Assembly (NCBI RefSeq): GCF_001425175.1
Contig: NZ_LMDV01000008.1
Coordinates: forward strand, 155,364-219,363
Direction: 5' to 3'
DNA from: Nocardioides sp. Root1257
Lineage (GTDB): Bacteria; Actinomycetota; Actinomycetes; Propionibacteriales; Nocardioidaceae
Length of the DNA stretch: 64,000 bases
A program made the position numbers and the translations under genes. The first letter of the stretch is position 1; each line of letters starts with the position of its first letter. Positions 45,656-55,571 of this stretch are shown here, in pieces. The notes beneath the pieces were generated by a model. That model worked only from the letters and a program-made list of their open reading frames with translations, did not search any database and had not been told where the DNA came from.

Positions 45656-47044
45656 GTGAGCAACCTCGATGCCCTCCAGGCCGGGATCGCCGAGAAGCTG
45701 CCGGCGCTCCTCGAGAAGTACGACGTCCCGGGCGCTGCCTGGGCCGTCCTCTCCGACGGCGAGGTCGTCGACGGCGCCGCCGGCCTCCTCAACAAGGCCA
45801 CCGGCGTCGAGGCGACGGCGGACTCCCTCTTCCAGATCGGCTCGATCACCAAGCTGTGGACCGCCACCCTGGTCATGCAGCTGGTCGACGAGGGCACGGT
45901 CGACCTCGACGCCACGGTGCGCACCTACCTGCCGGAGTTCCGCATCGGTGACGAGTCGGCGGCCGAGGTCATCACGGTCCGGATGCTGCTCAACCACACG
46001 GCGGGCTTCGAGGGCGACATCTTCACCGACACCGGCGTCGGCGACGACTGCGTCGAGAAGTACCTCGGGGTCCTCCACGAGGTCCCCCAGCTCTTCCCGC
46101 CGGGCGAGCAGTTCTCCTACAACAACGCTGGCTTCTGCGTGCTCGGCCGCCTGGTCGAGGTGCTGCGCGAGAAGTCGTACGACGCCTGCCTGCGCGAGCA
46201 CCTCTTCGCGCCGCTCGGCCTGACCCACGCCGCGGCCGGCCCGTACGAGGCGATCATGTTCCGCGCCGCCATGGGCCACGTCGAGCTGGAGCCCGGGACG
46301 GGCTACCAGCCCGCACCGATCTGGTCCTTCGCCCGATCGAACTCCCCGGCCGGCTCGCAGCTGTCCATGCGGCCGCGCGACCTGATCACCTTCGCGCAGA
46401 TGCACATGCGCGACGGCCAGGCCGCCGACGGCGCCCAGGTGCTGGCCCCCGGCACCCCCGCCCAGATGCACGCCAAGGCGGTCGAGCTGCCCGAGCTCGG
46501 CCTGATGGGCACCTCGTGGGGCCTCGGCTTCGAGCGGTTCGACACGCCCGACGGCGACATCATCGGCCACGACGGCAGCACCATCGGCCAGAACGCCTTC
46601 CTGCGGATCGTGCCCGACTCCGGCGTCGCGGTCGCCCTCCTCACCAACGGCGGGGACGTCCTCTCGCTCTACCAGGACCTCTACGACCACGTGCTCGGGG
46701 CGCTCACGGACACCCGGCTCCCCGCGCTGCCGGTGCCGCCCGCCGACCCGCAGCGGATCGACGCCCACCGCTACGTCGGCACCTACTCGGCGGAGGTCTT
46801 CGACCTCAACGTCACCCAGGACGCCGACGGCCGGATCTGGATCGAGACCGTCCCGAAGGGTCTCTTCGAGGAGCTCGGCGAGCAGCCCGAGCGCAAGGAG
46901 CTCGTGTACTACCGCGACGACATGCTCATCCCGGTCGAGGCCGACCGGGGCATGTTCATGCCGCACGCCTTCCTCGGTGACGACGGCGACGGCCACGCCC
47001 TCTACCTCCACCTCGGTCGCGCCGTCCGGCGCGCCGGAGCCTGA
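45656..47044 (+). CDS. serine hydrolase, beta-lactamase / D-aminopeptidase family
   Basis: The 462-residue protein has the class C beta-lactamase-like fold with Ser63-x-x-Lys66 in GSITKLW, Tyr155 in FSYNNAGF, and a C-terminal HDG motif in IIGHDGSTIG. The last 110 residues form an accessory beta domain. No signal peptide is visible, so it probably works in the cytoplasm. The family includes D-aminopeptidases, D-Ala-D-Ala peptidases and esterases. It heads the peptide-salvage island and shares clear similarity with the C-terminal half of the fusion at 52296-55571. Start is GTG at 45656. Confidence 0.83.
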   Translation: MSNLDALQAGIAEKLPALLEKYDVPGAAWAVLSDGEVVDGAAGLLNKATGVEATADSLFQIGSITKLWTATLVMQLVDEGTVDLDATVRTYLPEFRIGDESAAEVITVRMLLNHTAGFEGDIFTDTGVGDDCVEKYLGVLHEVPQLFPPGEQFSYNNAGFCVLGRLVEVLREKSYDACLREHLFAPLGLTHAAAGPYEAIMFRAAMGHVELEPGTGYQPAPIWSFARSNSPAGSQLSMRPRDLITFAQMHMRDGQAADGAQVLAPGTPAQMHAKAVELPELGLMGTSWGLGFERFDTPDGDIIGHDGSTIGQNAFLRIVPDSGVAVALLTNGGDVLSLYQDLYDHVLGALTDTRLPALPVPPADPQRIDAHRYVGTYSAEVFDLNVTQDADGRIWIETVPKGLFEELGEQPERKELVYYRDDMLIPVEADRGMFMPHAFLGDDGDGHALYLHLGRAVRRAGA

Positions 47045-47070
47045 CCCACCCACCCCGAGAAGGAACCGCC

Positions 47071-48624
47071 ATGAAGCTCGCCGCCCCAGCACTGGGAGTC
47101 TGCATCACCGCCGTCCTGCTCGCCGGTTGCGGCGGCAGCGACGGCAGCTCCTCCTCCGACGGTGGGGGGACCAGCGAGTACGCCGACGGTGGCACGTTCA
47201 CCATGTCGATGGCGGGTGACCCGGGCAAGCTCGACCCCCAGTCCTCGGCCAGCACCCAGCTGTTCGCCGTCAACCAGCTCGGCTACGACAACCTGGTCTG
47301 GGTCGACGGCAAGACCGGTGAGATCCAGTCGCAGCTCGCGACCGACTGGAAGGTCGACGGCAAGACGGTCACGCTGACCCTCGGCAAGGGCATCACCTGC
47401 TCCGACGGCAGCGACTTCACCGCCACCACCGCCGCGGACAACCTCAACTACGTGGGCGACCCCAAGAACAAGAGCCCCTACCTGGGCGTCTTCCTGCCGG
47501 CAGGTGCGACCGCGAAGGGCGACGATGCAGCAGGCACGGTGACGATCACGCTGACCGACCCCGCGCCGTTCGTGCTCAACGGCCTCGCCAGCCTGCCCAT
47601 GGTGTGCGAGTCCGGCATGAAGGACCGCACGTCGCTGGCCGACCACACGGACGGCACCGGCCCCTACGAGCTCACCGAGGCCGTGCCGGGCGACCACTAC
47701 ACGTACAAGATCCGCGACGGCTACACCTGGGGTCCGAACGGAGCCACCACGGACGAGAAGGGCATGCCCGACACGATCGTCATGAAGATCGTCCAGAACG
47801 AGGGCACGGCCGCCAACCTGGTGCTGTCCGGTGAGATCAACGCGGTCACGATCCAGGGCCCGGACGCGAAGCGGCTCGAGGCAGCGAAGCTCTTCTCCAC
47901 CAGCACGCCCGCGATGGTCGGGGAGCAGTGGTACAACCACAACGACGGTCACGGGACCAGTGACGCCGCCGTCCGGATGGCCCTGACCCAGGCGCTCGAC
48001 CTCAAGGAGCTCGCCTCGGTCGCGACCGCCGGTGCGGGCACGCAGGCCACGACGTTCGCCGCGATCCAGCCCGTCGCCTGCCCGGGTGACTCGATCACCC
48101 CGGCCCTCCCGGCCCACGACGCGGACGCCGCCAAGACCGCGCTCGCCGGCCAGAAGCTGACGTTCCTCTACTCGAGCGCGGCCGGCAGCGCCGTGGCGGC
48201 CGCGGCCGAGCTCGCCGTCCAGGAGTGGACGGCGGCGGGCGCCGACGTGACGGCGAAGCCCGTCGACGAGACCGCGCTCCAGGGCGCGATCTTCGGCACC
48301 GGTGACTGGGACATCGCGTGGGTCCCGCTCAACGTCAACAGCCCCGACCAGCTGGTCCCGTTCCTCTCCGGCCCCGGCCTGGCCGACGGCGGCACCAACT
48401 TCTCGGGGATCGACAACGCCGACTACACCGACGGTGTGACCGCCGCGTCCGCGATGAACGGCACCGACGGCTGCGACACCTGGCTCGGTGCCGAGTCCAA
48501 GCTGGTCGCCGCCGCGGACATCGTGCCCTTCGCCAACAACGAGGTGAAGACCTTCGGCAACGGGGCCGAGTTCGAGTACCCGGGCACGTTCATGCCCACC
48601 AGCGTCCGCATGCTGGCGAAGTAA
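47071..48624 (+). CDS. peptide ABC transporter substrate-binding lipoprotein
   Basis: The 517-residue lipoprotein has a signal peptide with lipobox LLAGC (Cys at residue 20) and a Ser/Gly linker, then the family 5 solute-binding fold (GGTFTMSMAGDPGKLDPQ, YDNLVWVDGKTGEIQSQLA, DGTGPYELTEAVPGDHYTY). These proteins bind di- or oligopeptides outside the membrane. The ATG has AAGGA upstream. It lies 26 bases after the serine hydrolase and four bases before the permease, in one operon. The substrate may include D-residue peptides, by context. Confidence 0.87.
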   Translation: MKLAAPALGVCITAVLLAGCGGSDGSSSSDGGGTSEYADGGTFTMSMAGDPGKLDPQSSASTQLFAVNQLGYDNLVWVDGKTGEIQSQLATDWKVDGKTVTLTLGKGITCSDGSDFTATTAADNLNYVGDPKNKSPYLGVFLPAGATAKGDDAAGTVTITLTDPAPFVLNGLASLPMVCESGMKDRTSLADHTDGTGPYELTEAVPGDHYTYKIRDGYTWGPNGATTDEKGMPDTIVMKIVQNEGTAANLVLSGEINAVTIQGPDAKRLEAAKLFSTSTPAMVGEQWYNHNDGHGTSDAAVRMALTQALDLKELASVATAGAGTQATTFAAIQPVACPGDSITPALPAHDADAAKTALAGQKLTFLYSSAAGSAVAAAAELAVQEWTAAGADVTAKPVDETALQGAIFGTGDWDIAWVPLNVNSPDQLVPFLSGPGLADGGTNFSGIDNADYTDGVTAASAMNGTDGCDTWLGAESKLVAAADIVPFANNEVKTFGNGAEFEYPGTFMPTSVRMLAK

Positions 48625-48627
48625 GCG

Positions 48628-49629
48628 ATGGCCTCGGCGAGCTCGGCGATCGCCGCCACCCCACGCGTCGGGAGGCTCGGCTCCCACGCGTGGCTGCGCT
48701 TCGGCGTACGGCGTCTCGGTCGCCTGCTGATCTCCCTGTGGGTGCTGGTGACCGCCTCGTTCCTGATGATCCACCTGATCCCGGGCGACCCGGTGCGGGC
48801 GGCCCTCGGGCCCACGGCGCCGGCCACCCTGGTCGCGGCGAAGCGTGACGAGATGGGGCTCGACGACCCGATCCTGGTGCAGTACTGGCACTACCTGCAG
48901 GGTCTGTTCACCGGGGACCTCGGCACCTCGATCGTGTCCCAGCTGCCCGTCTCCGACATCGTGTCGCAGCGGCTGCCGGCGACGCTCCAGCTGGCCCTGC
49001 TGGCGTTCGTCGTGGCGGTCGCGATCGCCGTCCCGCTGGGCGTGACGATGGGGGTTCTCACCCGGCGCGGCCACGGTCGGCGCACCGAGCTGGTCTTCAC
49101 CACGAGCAGCGTGGTCCTGGGGATCATCCCGGACTTCCTCGTGGGGGTCGGCCTCGTCTACGTCTTCGGCGTCAACCTGGGCTGGCTGCCGGTCGCCGGC
49201 AACGACACGCCCTCGGCGTACGTCCTGCCGGTCTTCGCCCTGGCCATCGGGCCCGCCGCGATCCTGGCCCGGATCATCCGGGTCGAGATGGTGACCGTGC
49301 TCGAGGCCGACTTCGTCCGGACGGCGCGCGCCAAGCGGCTGCCGAAGCGCACCGTCTACCTCGGCCACGCCCTGCCCAACGCGCTGACCGCGTCGCTCAC
49401 CCTCGGCGGCCTGATCCTCAGCGCCATGGTGGCCGGGACCGTGCTGGTCGAGAACGTCTTCGCCTGGCCGGGCCTCGGCAGCACGATCGTCTCGTCGATC
49501 CTCAACAAGGACTACCAGGTCGTGCAGGCCGTGGTCCTCGTGTACGGCGTCGGCGTGCTGCTCGTGAACACGCTCGTCGACGTGGCGCTCGCGCTGCTCG
49601 ACCCTCGCTCGATGATCCGGGAGGACTGA
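48628..49629 (+). CDS. peptide ABC transporter permease (DppB type)
   Basis: The 333-residue membrane protein has six transmembrane segments and the DppB/OppB features: HLIPGDPVRAALG near the N-terminus, and the ATPase-coupling loop with EADFVRTARAKRLPKRTVYLGH. It is the first permease of the transporter. The next gene starts four bases downstream. Confidence 0.9.
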   Translation: MASASSAIAATPRVGRLGSHAWLRFGVRRLGRLLISLWVLVTASFLMIHLIPGDPVRAALGPTAPATLVAAKRDEMGLDDPILVQYWHYLQGLFTGDLGTSIVSQLPVSDIVSQRLPATLQLALLAFVVAVAIAVPLGVTMGVLTRRGHGRRTELVFTTSSVVLGIIPDFLVGVGLVYVFGVNLGWLPVAGNDTPSAYVLPVFALAIGPAAILARIIRVEMVTVLEADFVRTARAKRLPKRTVYLGHALPNALTASLTLGGLILSAMVAGTVLVENVFAWPGLGSTIVSSILNKDYQVVQAVVLVYGVGVLLVNTLVDVALALLDPRSMIRED

Positions 49630-49633
49630 GGAC

Positions 49634-51559
49634 GTGCAGCGCTGGAAGGGCGTCATCCGCACACCGGTCGGACTCGCGGCGACCCTGCTCACGGGAGCCG
49701 TGCTCGTGCTGGCCGTGGTCGCGCCGATCATCTGGAGCGACGACGCCGACGCGATCGACACCAGCAACATCCTGGCCGGGCCGTCCGCCGACCACTGGGC
49801 CGGCACCGACAACCTCGGCCGCGACATCTTCTACCGCACCCTGGTCGCTACCCGGCTGTCCGTCGAGCTGGCGCTCGCCGCCACCGCGATCGCGGTCGTC
49901 GTCGGGCTGATCCTCGGCACGGCGTCGTTCCTGCTCGGACGGCGCAGCGGCAAGCTCGTCAACGCCGGTGTGAACATCGCCGTCGCCTTCCCGGGCATCC
50001 TGCTCGCCCTGTTCTTCGCCGTGATCTTCGGCGTCGGTGCCACCGGCGCGGTGCTCGCCATCGGTCTTGCGGGTGCACCGAGCATGGGCCGTCTCACGCG
50101 CACCCTGGTGGCGTCCGTCTCCGCCCGCGACTTCGTCGACGCCGCCCGCGTCGCCGGCGTCGGTCGGATGCGGATCCTGCTGCGCCACGTACTGCCCAAC
50201 ATCTCCGAGCCGCTGGTCGTCAACGCCACCATCGGTGCCGGCGGCGCGCTGCTGTCCTTCGCCGGCCTCTCGTTCCTCGGACTGGGCGTCCAGCAGCCGT
50301 CGTACGACTGGGGTCGTCTGCTCTTCGACGGCATCGGCTCGATCTACGTGAACCCGGCCGCGGCCCTGGCGCCCGGCGCCGCGGTGATCGTCGCCGGTCT
50401 GGCGTTCAACCTCTTCGGCGAGTCCGTGGCCAAGGCCCTGGGCGTCGGCGTGATCGGCGGCATCAGGCTGCCGTCGACCGCCGCGGCGGTCGCGACCGCC
50501 GCACCTGCTGAGGAGTCGCACGCCAGCACCGATGACGTCGTGCTCGACGTCCGCGACCTCGAGGTGGTCTTCCCTGGCCCGGCCGGCCCGATCCGACCGG
50601 TCCGCGGCATCTCGTTCGCCGTACGACGTGGCGAGGCGGTCGGCGTCGTCGGGGAGTCGGGCTCCGGCAAGTCCCTGACCGCCCTGGCCGTCTCGCGCCT
50701 GGTCGGTGACCCAGGCCGCGTCGACGCCTCCTGCCTCGAGCTGCTCGGCACCGACCTGCGCACCGCCGACACGAAGGCGCAGCGGCAGCTGCTCGGCACC
50801 TCGCTGGCGATGGTCTTCCAAGACCCGATGACGTCGTTCAACCCGACCCGTCGGATGGGCAGCCAGCTCGCCGAGGTCGCCCGGCACCACCAGGGCATGG
50901 ACCGGAGGTCGGCACTGGCCCGGGCCGTCGACCGGATGCGCGCCGTGCGCATCACCGAGCCCGAGCGTCGCGCCCACCAGTACCCGCACGAGTTCTCCGG
51001 TGGCATGCGCCAGCGCGCGATGATCGGCATGGGCCTGATGGGCAGCCCCGCGCTGATCATCGCGGACGAGCCGACCACGGCGCTCGACGTCACCGTGCAG
51101 CAGCAGGTGCTCGACCTGCTCGCTGCGATCCGGGCCGCCGACGACGTCGCGCTGGTGCTCATCAGCCACGACGTCACCGTGGTCGGCGAGGTCTGCGACC
51201 GGGTGCTGGTCATGTACGCCGGCCGGATCGTCGAGGACCTCCCCGCGACCGAGCTCGCCACCGGTGCCCGGCACCCCTACACGCGGGCCCTGGTGGCCGC
51301 GGTGCCCGCCATGGACACCGACCTGGACGAGCCGCTCGCGGTCATCCCCGGCCGTCCGGTCGACCCCGCCGACGTGCCCGAGGGGTGTGCGTACGCCGCC
51401 CGCTGCCCGCTCGCGTCGGCGCGCTGCCTCACCGAGGACCCCGCGCTCGAGACCGACGTCGCCGGTCGGCGGGTCGCCTGCTGGCACGCGGGGGAGCCGG
51501 TCGCCATCGAGATCGAGGACCGCGAGATCGACGAGCTCGAGGAGGTCGAGGCATCGTGA
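49634..51559 (+). CDS. fused permease-ATPase of the peptide transporter (DppC-DppD type)
   Basis: This 641-residue protein joins a DppC-type permease (residues about 1-280; coupling loop SARDFVDAARVAGVGRMRIL, split across the loop) with an ATPase domain (about 295-600) carrying Walker A GESGSGKS near residue 340, the signature FSGGMRQRAMIGMG and Walker B LIIADEPTTALD. The C-terminal 50 residues hold the Cys-containing oligopeptide/dipeptide tail (CAYAARCPLASARC), typical of DppD. These are normally two genes. It starts at GTG 49634; the stop overlaps the next ATPase gene (GTGA). Confidence 0.88.
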   Translation: MQRWKGVIRTPVGLAATLLTGAVLVLAVVAPIIWSDDADAIDTSNILAGPSADHWAGTDNLGRDIFYRTLVATRLSVELALAATAIAVVVGLILGTASFLLGRRSGKLVNAGVNIAVAFPGILLALFFAVIFGVGATGAVLAIGLAGAPSMGRLTRTLVASVSARDFVDAARVAGVGRMRILLRHVLPNISEPLVVNATIGAGGALLSFAGLSFLGLGVQQPSYDWGRLLFDGIGSIYVNPAAALAPGAAVIVAGLAFNLFGESVAKALGVGVIGGIRLPSTAAAVATAAPAEESHASTDDVVLDVRDLEVVFPGPAGPIRPVRGISFAVRRGEAVGVVGESGSGKSLTALAVSRLVGDPGRVDASCLELLGTDLRTADTKAQRQLLGTSLAMVFQDPMTSFNPTRRMGSQLAEVARHHQGMDRRSALARAVDRMRAVRITEPERRAHQYPHEFSGGMRQRAMIGMGLMGSPALIIADEPTTALDVTVQQQVLDLLAAIRAADDVALVLISHDVTVVGEVCDRVLVMYAGRIVEDLPATELATGARHPYTRALVAAVPAMDTDLDEPLAVIPGRPVDPADVPEGCAYAARCPLASARCLTEDPALETDVAGRRVACWHAGEPVAIEIEDREIDELEEVEAS

Positions 51560-52299
51560 GCGAGCTCCGCTTCGAGGGCCTGACGGTCCGCTACGGCGCG
51601 ACCACCGCCGTCGACGACGTCAGCCTCACCGTCCCGGAGGGGCAGATCGTCGGCCTGGTCGGCGAGTCCGGCTCGGGCAAGTCGACCCTCGCCCGCGCCG
51701 CCGTCGGGCTGGCGCCGATCGAGTCCGGCCGGATCCTGCTCGACGGTCGGCCGGTGCCCACGACGGGCCGCCGCCGGCCGCTGCAGATGGTGTTCCAGGA
51801 CCCGTACTCGTCCCTGGACCCGCGGATGAGCATCGGCGAGAGCGTCGCGGAGGCGATGCCTCGCGGTGCCTCGCGGCTGGAGCGGCGCGCCGAGGTCGAG
51901 CGGCTCCTCGAGCTCGTGCACCTCGACCCCGCCCGGGCAGCCGCCCGGCCCGCCGAGCTGTCCGGCGGCCAGCGTCAGCGGGTCGCGCTGGCGCGCGCCC
52001 TGGCCGGTCGCCCCCAGGTCGTCATCGCCGACGAGATCACCTCCGCACTCGACGTCTCGATCCAGGGCGCGGTGCTCAACCTGGTCCGCGAGCTGCAGGC
52101 CGAGCTGGGCCTCTCGATGCTCTTCATCTCCCACAACCTCGCGGTGGTGCGGTACGTCGCGACGCACGTCGCCGTCATGCGGGACGGCCGCATCGTCGAG
52201 CAGGGCACCACCGCGCAGGTGCTGGCCGAGCCCGAGCACGTCTACACGCGAGAGCTGCTCGCCGCCGTACCCGGCACGAACTCCAGGAGCCCCCGATGA
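51556..52299 (+). CDS. peptide ABC transporter ATP-binding protein (DppF type)
   Basis: The 247-residue ATPase has Walker A GESGSGKST, Q-loop QMVFQDPYSSLDPRM, signature LSGGQRQRVALARAL and Walker B VVIADEITSALDV, in which the usual Pro of DEPT is Ile. It lacks the Cys tail found in the DppD half. It overlaps both neighbouring genes by four bases (GTGA and ATGA), placing it firmly in the operon. Confidence 0.9.
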   Translation: MSELRFEGLTVRYGATTAVDDVSLTVPEGQIVGLVGESGSGKSTLARAAVGLAPIESGRILLDGRPVPTTGRRRPLQMVFQDPYSSLDPRMSIGESVAEAMPRGASRLERRAEVERLLELVHLDPARAAARPAELSGGQRQRVALARALAGRPQVVIADEITSALDVSIQGAVLNLVRELQAELGLSMLFISHNLAVVRYVATHVAVMRDGRIVEQGTTAQVLAEPEHVYTRELLAAVPGTNSRSPR

Positions 52300-55200
52300 C
52301 CCGACGCACGCGCATCGACGACCTCGCCGCCCTCGCCGTCCCGTCCCAGCCGGTGATCTCGCCCGACGGCGCGCGCGTCGTCTACGTGCTGCGCACCCTC
52401 GACGCCGACGAGGACCGCAACGTCGACCAGCTCTGGGTCGTCCCCGCGGCAGGAGGCGCACCGCGCCGTCTGACCACCGGCACCAGCGACACCGCCCCGG
52501 CCTGGTCGCCGGACGGCGCGCGGCTCGCCTTCCTCCGCGACGGTCAGGTGCACCTGCTCGCGACCGACGGTGGCGAGCCGGAGCAGGTCACCGACCTGCC
52601 CCTCGGCGCCGGCGCCCCGGTCTGGAGCCCCGACGGCGAGCACATCGCGTTCACCTCCGCGGTCGACCCCACCGGGGGCAACGGCCCGCTCGCCACGGAG
52701 GGCGTCGACTACCAGGCCGACGGCGCCGGCCTGTTCGGCGCCGTGCGCAGCCAGCTCCACGTCGTCGACCTCGGAGCCGACCTCGGGGCTCACGAGTGCC
52801 GGCAGGTCACCGACGGTGACCACGCCGGCCAGCCCGCCTGGTCGCCCGACAGCCGCACCCTCGCCTTCACCCGCAAGGTCGGGACGGACAGCGACCTCAC
52901 GTTCCGGACCGCCGTGCACCTGCTCGACGTCACCGACCCGAAGGCCGAGCCACGCGTGGTCGCCTTCGAGGACGGGATCGCGGGCACCGTCTCGTTCGCG
53001 GCCGACGGCAGCAGCCTGCTCGTCGTCGGTCACCCCGCGCTGGCGCTCGGACACGCCCACCTGCTGCGGGTCCCGCTCGACGGCAGCGAGCCCGAGGACG
53101 TCAGCGGGCACCTCGACCGCAACGTGATGCCCGGCGGCCCGGCCTACCCCGGCGCCCGCCCGGTCGAGACCTCCGACGGACGGCTGCTCTTCGCGATCCG
53201 CGACCGCGGCTGCACGCACCTCTGGGACGAGGAGGGCCCCGTCCTCGCCGGCGCCGGCCGCGTCGTCTCCGGACTCTCGGTCGCCCGCGGCACCGCCGTC
53301 GTCTCGCTCGCCACCCCCACGTCGTACGGCGAGATCGTCGCGGTCGACATCGCGTCGGGATCCGAGACCGTGCTGACCGACCACGGCCCCAGCACCGCCG
53401 ACCTCTTCGTCCGCGAGGAGCGGACCTTCACGATCTCCGACGGGACCGAGGTGCAGGCCTGGCTGGTCCGCGACCCCGAGCGCACCGGCCCGCTGCCGCT
53501 GCTGCTCGACGTGCACGGCGGCCCGCACAACGCCTGGAACGCGGCGGCCGACGAGATGCACTTCTACCACCAGGAGCTGGCCGCGCAGGGCTGGGCGGTG
53601 CTGCTGGTCAACCCCCGCGGCAGCGACGGCTACGGCGCGGACTTCTACAACGGCGTGCAGGGCGCCTGGGGCGTCGCCGACCACCTCGACCTCCTCGAGC
53701 CGATCGGCACCCTCGTCGCCGAGGGGCTGGCCGACGCCGCCCGGCTCGCGGTCACCGGCTACAGCTACGGCGGCTTCATGACCGCCTGGCTCACCGCGCA
53801 CGACGACCGGTTCAAGGCCGGTGTCGCCGGCGGCATCGTCAGCGACCTGGTCAGCGAGTACGGCGCCAGCGACGACGGCGCCCTGATGGCCCGCTACGAG
53901 CTGGGCGGCACGCCCTGGGACGCCCCGGAGGCGTACGCCGCGATGTCGCCGATCACGCGCGTCGACCGCGTGCAGACCCCGACGCTCGTGCTGCACGGCC
54001 AGGACGACCTCACCTGCCCGGTCGGGCAGGCCCAGCAGTGGCACACCTCGCTGCGCGACCGCGGCGTGCCGACCGAGCTGGTGCTCTACCCGGGCGCCTC
54101 GCACGTCTTCATCCTGCTCGGGCCGCCGTCGCAGCGCCTCGACTACGCGCGCCGCGTCGTCGACTGGGTGGAGCGGTACGTCGAGCGCGGCGGCCGGCCC
54201 CGGGTCGACCGCGCGCACTGGCAGCGTCGACTCGAGGTGCTGGCGACGAAGCACCACGTGCCCGGCGCCCAGCTGGGCATCCTCGACGGAGACGACGTCG
54301 TCGACGTGGCCCACGGCGTGCTCAACAACCGCACCGGCCAGCCCGCGACGGTCGACTCGGTCTTCCAGATCGGCTCGATCAGCAAGGTGTGGACGGCCAC
54401 CGTCATCATGCAGCTGGTCGACGAGGGCCTGATCGCGCTCGACACCCCGGTCGTCGAGGTCGTCCCCGAGCTCCAGCTCTCCGACCCCGACGTCACCAAG
54501 CAGCTCACGATCTGGCACCTGCTGACCCACACGAGCGGCATCGACGGCGACGTCTTCACCGACACCGGTCGTGGCGACGACGCGCTCGAGAAGTACACCG
54601 AGCTGCTCGCTGACGTCGCCCAGAACCACCCCCTGGGCGCCACCTGGTCCTACTGCAACTCCGGCTGGTCGCTGCTCGGCCGCGTGATCGAGAAGCTCAC
54701 CGACCAGACCTGGGACCAGGCCATGCGCGACCGGCTCTACACGCCGCTCGGCCTCACCCACACGATGACGCTGCCCGAGGAGGCGATCCTGCACGCCGCC
54801 GCCGTCGGCCACGTGGACGGTGAGAACGGTCAGGAGCCCACGCCCGTCTGGGACCTGCCCCGGTCGGTCGGTCCCGCCGGCCTGATCAAGTCGACCGTCC
54901 GTGACGTGCTCGCCTTCGCGCAGCTGCACCTGTCGGGCGGCGTCGCCGCCGACGGCACGCGGGTGCTGTCGGCCGAGTCGACCGCACTGATGACCACCCA
55001 CCAGGCGGACCTGCCGGACAAGCTCATCCTCGGCGACTCCTGGGGCCTGGGCTGGATCCGGTTCGGCTGGGACGGCGAGCGGCTGATCGGCCACGACGGC
55101 AACACCCTCGGTCAGGCCGGCTTCCTGCGGCTGCTCCCCGGCTCCGCCGGTGGCGGCGTCGCCGTCGCGCTGCTCGCCAACGGCGGCAACACCCGCGACC

Positions 55201-55571
55201 TCTACGAGGAGCTCTACCGCGAGATCTTCGCGGAGGTCGCCGGCCTCGAGATGGCGCACCCGTTCACGCCGCCGACCGAGCCGGTCGACGTCGACATCAC
55301 GCCGTACGTCGGCACCTACGCGCGCTCGTCGGTGAAGATGGAGGTGTTCGTCGGCGACGACGGACCGCGGCTGCGGACCACCGTCCTGGGGCCCTTGGCC
55401 GAGATGGTGCCGGACCCCGTCGACGAGTACCCGCTCGTCCCCGTCGGCCCGGCGCTGTTCGCGCTCAGGCCGCCGGAGGCCGACACCTGGGCGCCGGTCA
55501 CCTTCTACGAGCTGCCGACCGGGGAGCGCTACGTGCACTTCGGCGTGCGCGCGACCCCGAGGGTCGACTGA
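52296..55571 (+). CDS. S9 prolyl oligopeptidase fused to a beta-lactamase-family serine hydrolase
   Basis: The 1091-residue protein has an N-terminal beta-propeller with repeated PAWSPDGARLAF-type blades (about 1-380), an S9 alpha/beta-hydrolase domain with nucleophile Ser490 in GYSYGGF, acidic residue in HGQDDLTCP and His in YPGASHVF (about 390-640), then a complete beta-lactamase-family domain with Ser694-x-x-Lys697 in GSISKVW and YCNSG further on (about 645-970), and a C-terminal beta domain. Both active sites appear intact. The second half is closely similar to the single-domain gene at 45656-47044. No signal peptide is visible. It probably cuts imported peptides; the double layout is unusual. 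Confidence 0.87.
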   Translation: MTRRTRIDDLAALAVPSQPVISPDGARVVYVLRTLDADEDRNVDQLWVVPAAGGAPRRLTTGTSDTAPAWSPDGARLAFLRDGQVHLLATDGGEPEQVTDLPLGAGAPVWSPDGEHIAFTSAVDPTGGNGPLATEGVDYQADGAGLFGAVRSQLHVVDLGADLGAHECRQVTDGDHAGQPAWSPDSRTLAFTRKVGTDSDLTFRTAVHLLDVTDPKAEPRVVAFEDGIAGTVSFAADGSSLLVVGHPALALGHAHLLRVPLDGSEPEDVSGHLDRNVMPGGPAYPGARPVETSDGRLLFAIRDRGCTHLWDEEGPVLAGAGRVVSGLSVARGTAVVSLATPTSYGEIVAVDIASGSETVLTDHGPSTADLFVREERTFTISDGTEVQAWLVRDPERTGPLPLLLDVHGGPHNAWNAAADEMHFYHQELAAQGWAVLLVNPRGSDGYGADFYNGVQGAWGVADHLDLLEPIGTLVAEGLADAARLAVTGYSYGGFMTAWLTAHDDRFKAGVAGGIVSDLVSEYGASDDGALMARYELGGTPWDAPEAYAAMSPITRVDRVQTPTLVLHGQDDLTCPVGQAQQWHTSLRDRGVPTELVLYPGASHVFILLGPPSQRLDYARRVVDWVERYVERGGRPRVDRAHWQRRLEVLATKHHVPGAQLGILDGDDVVDVAHGVLNNRTGQPATVDSVFQIGSISKVWTATVIMQLVDEGLIALDTPVVEVVPELQLSDPDVTKQLTIWHLLTHTSGIDGDVFTDTGRGDDALEKYTELLADVAQNHPLGATWSYCNSGWSLLGRVIEKLTDQTWDQAMRDRLYTPLGLTHTMTLPEEAILHAAAVGHVDGENGQEPTPVWDLPRSVGPAGLIKSTVRDVLAFAQLHLSGGVAADGTRVLSAESTALMTTHQADLPDKLILGDSWGLGWIRFGWDGERLIGHDGNTLGQAGFLRLLPGSAGGGVAVALLANGGNTRDLYEELYREIFAEVAGLEMAHPFTPPTEPVDVDITPYVGTYARSSVKMEVFVGDDGPRLRTTVLGPLAEMVPDPVDEYPLVPVGPALFALRPPEADTWAPVTFYELPTGERYVHFGVRATPRVD

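Noticed and set aside
47002..49827. A 941-residue minus-strand frame across the peptide transporter genes.
   Set aside because: It is antisense to three well-supported transporter genes and has repeat-like, low-complexity composition.
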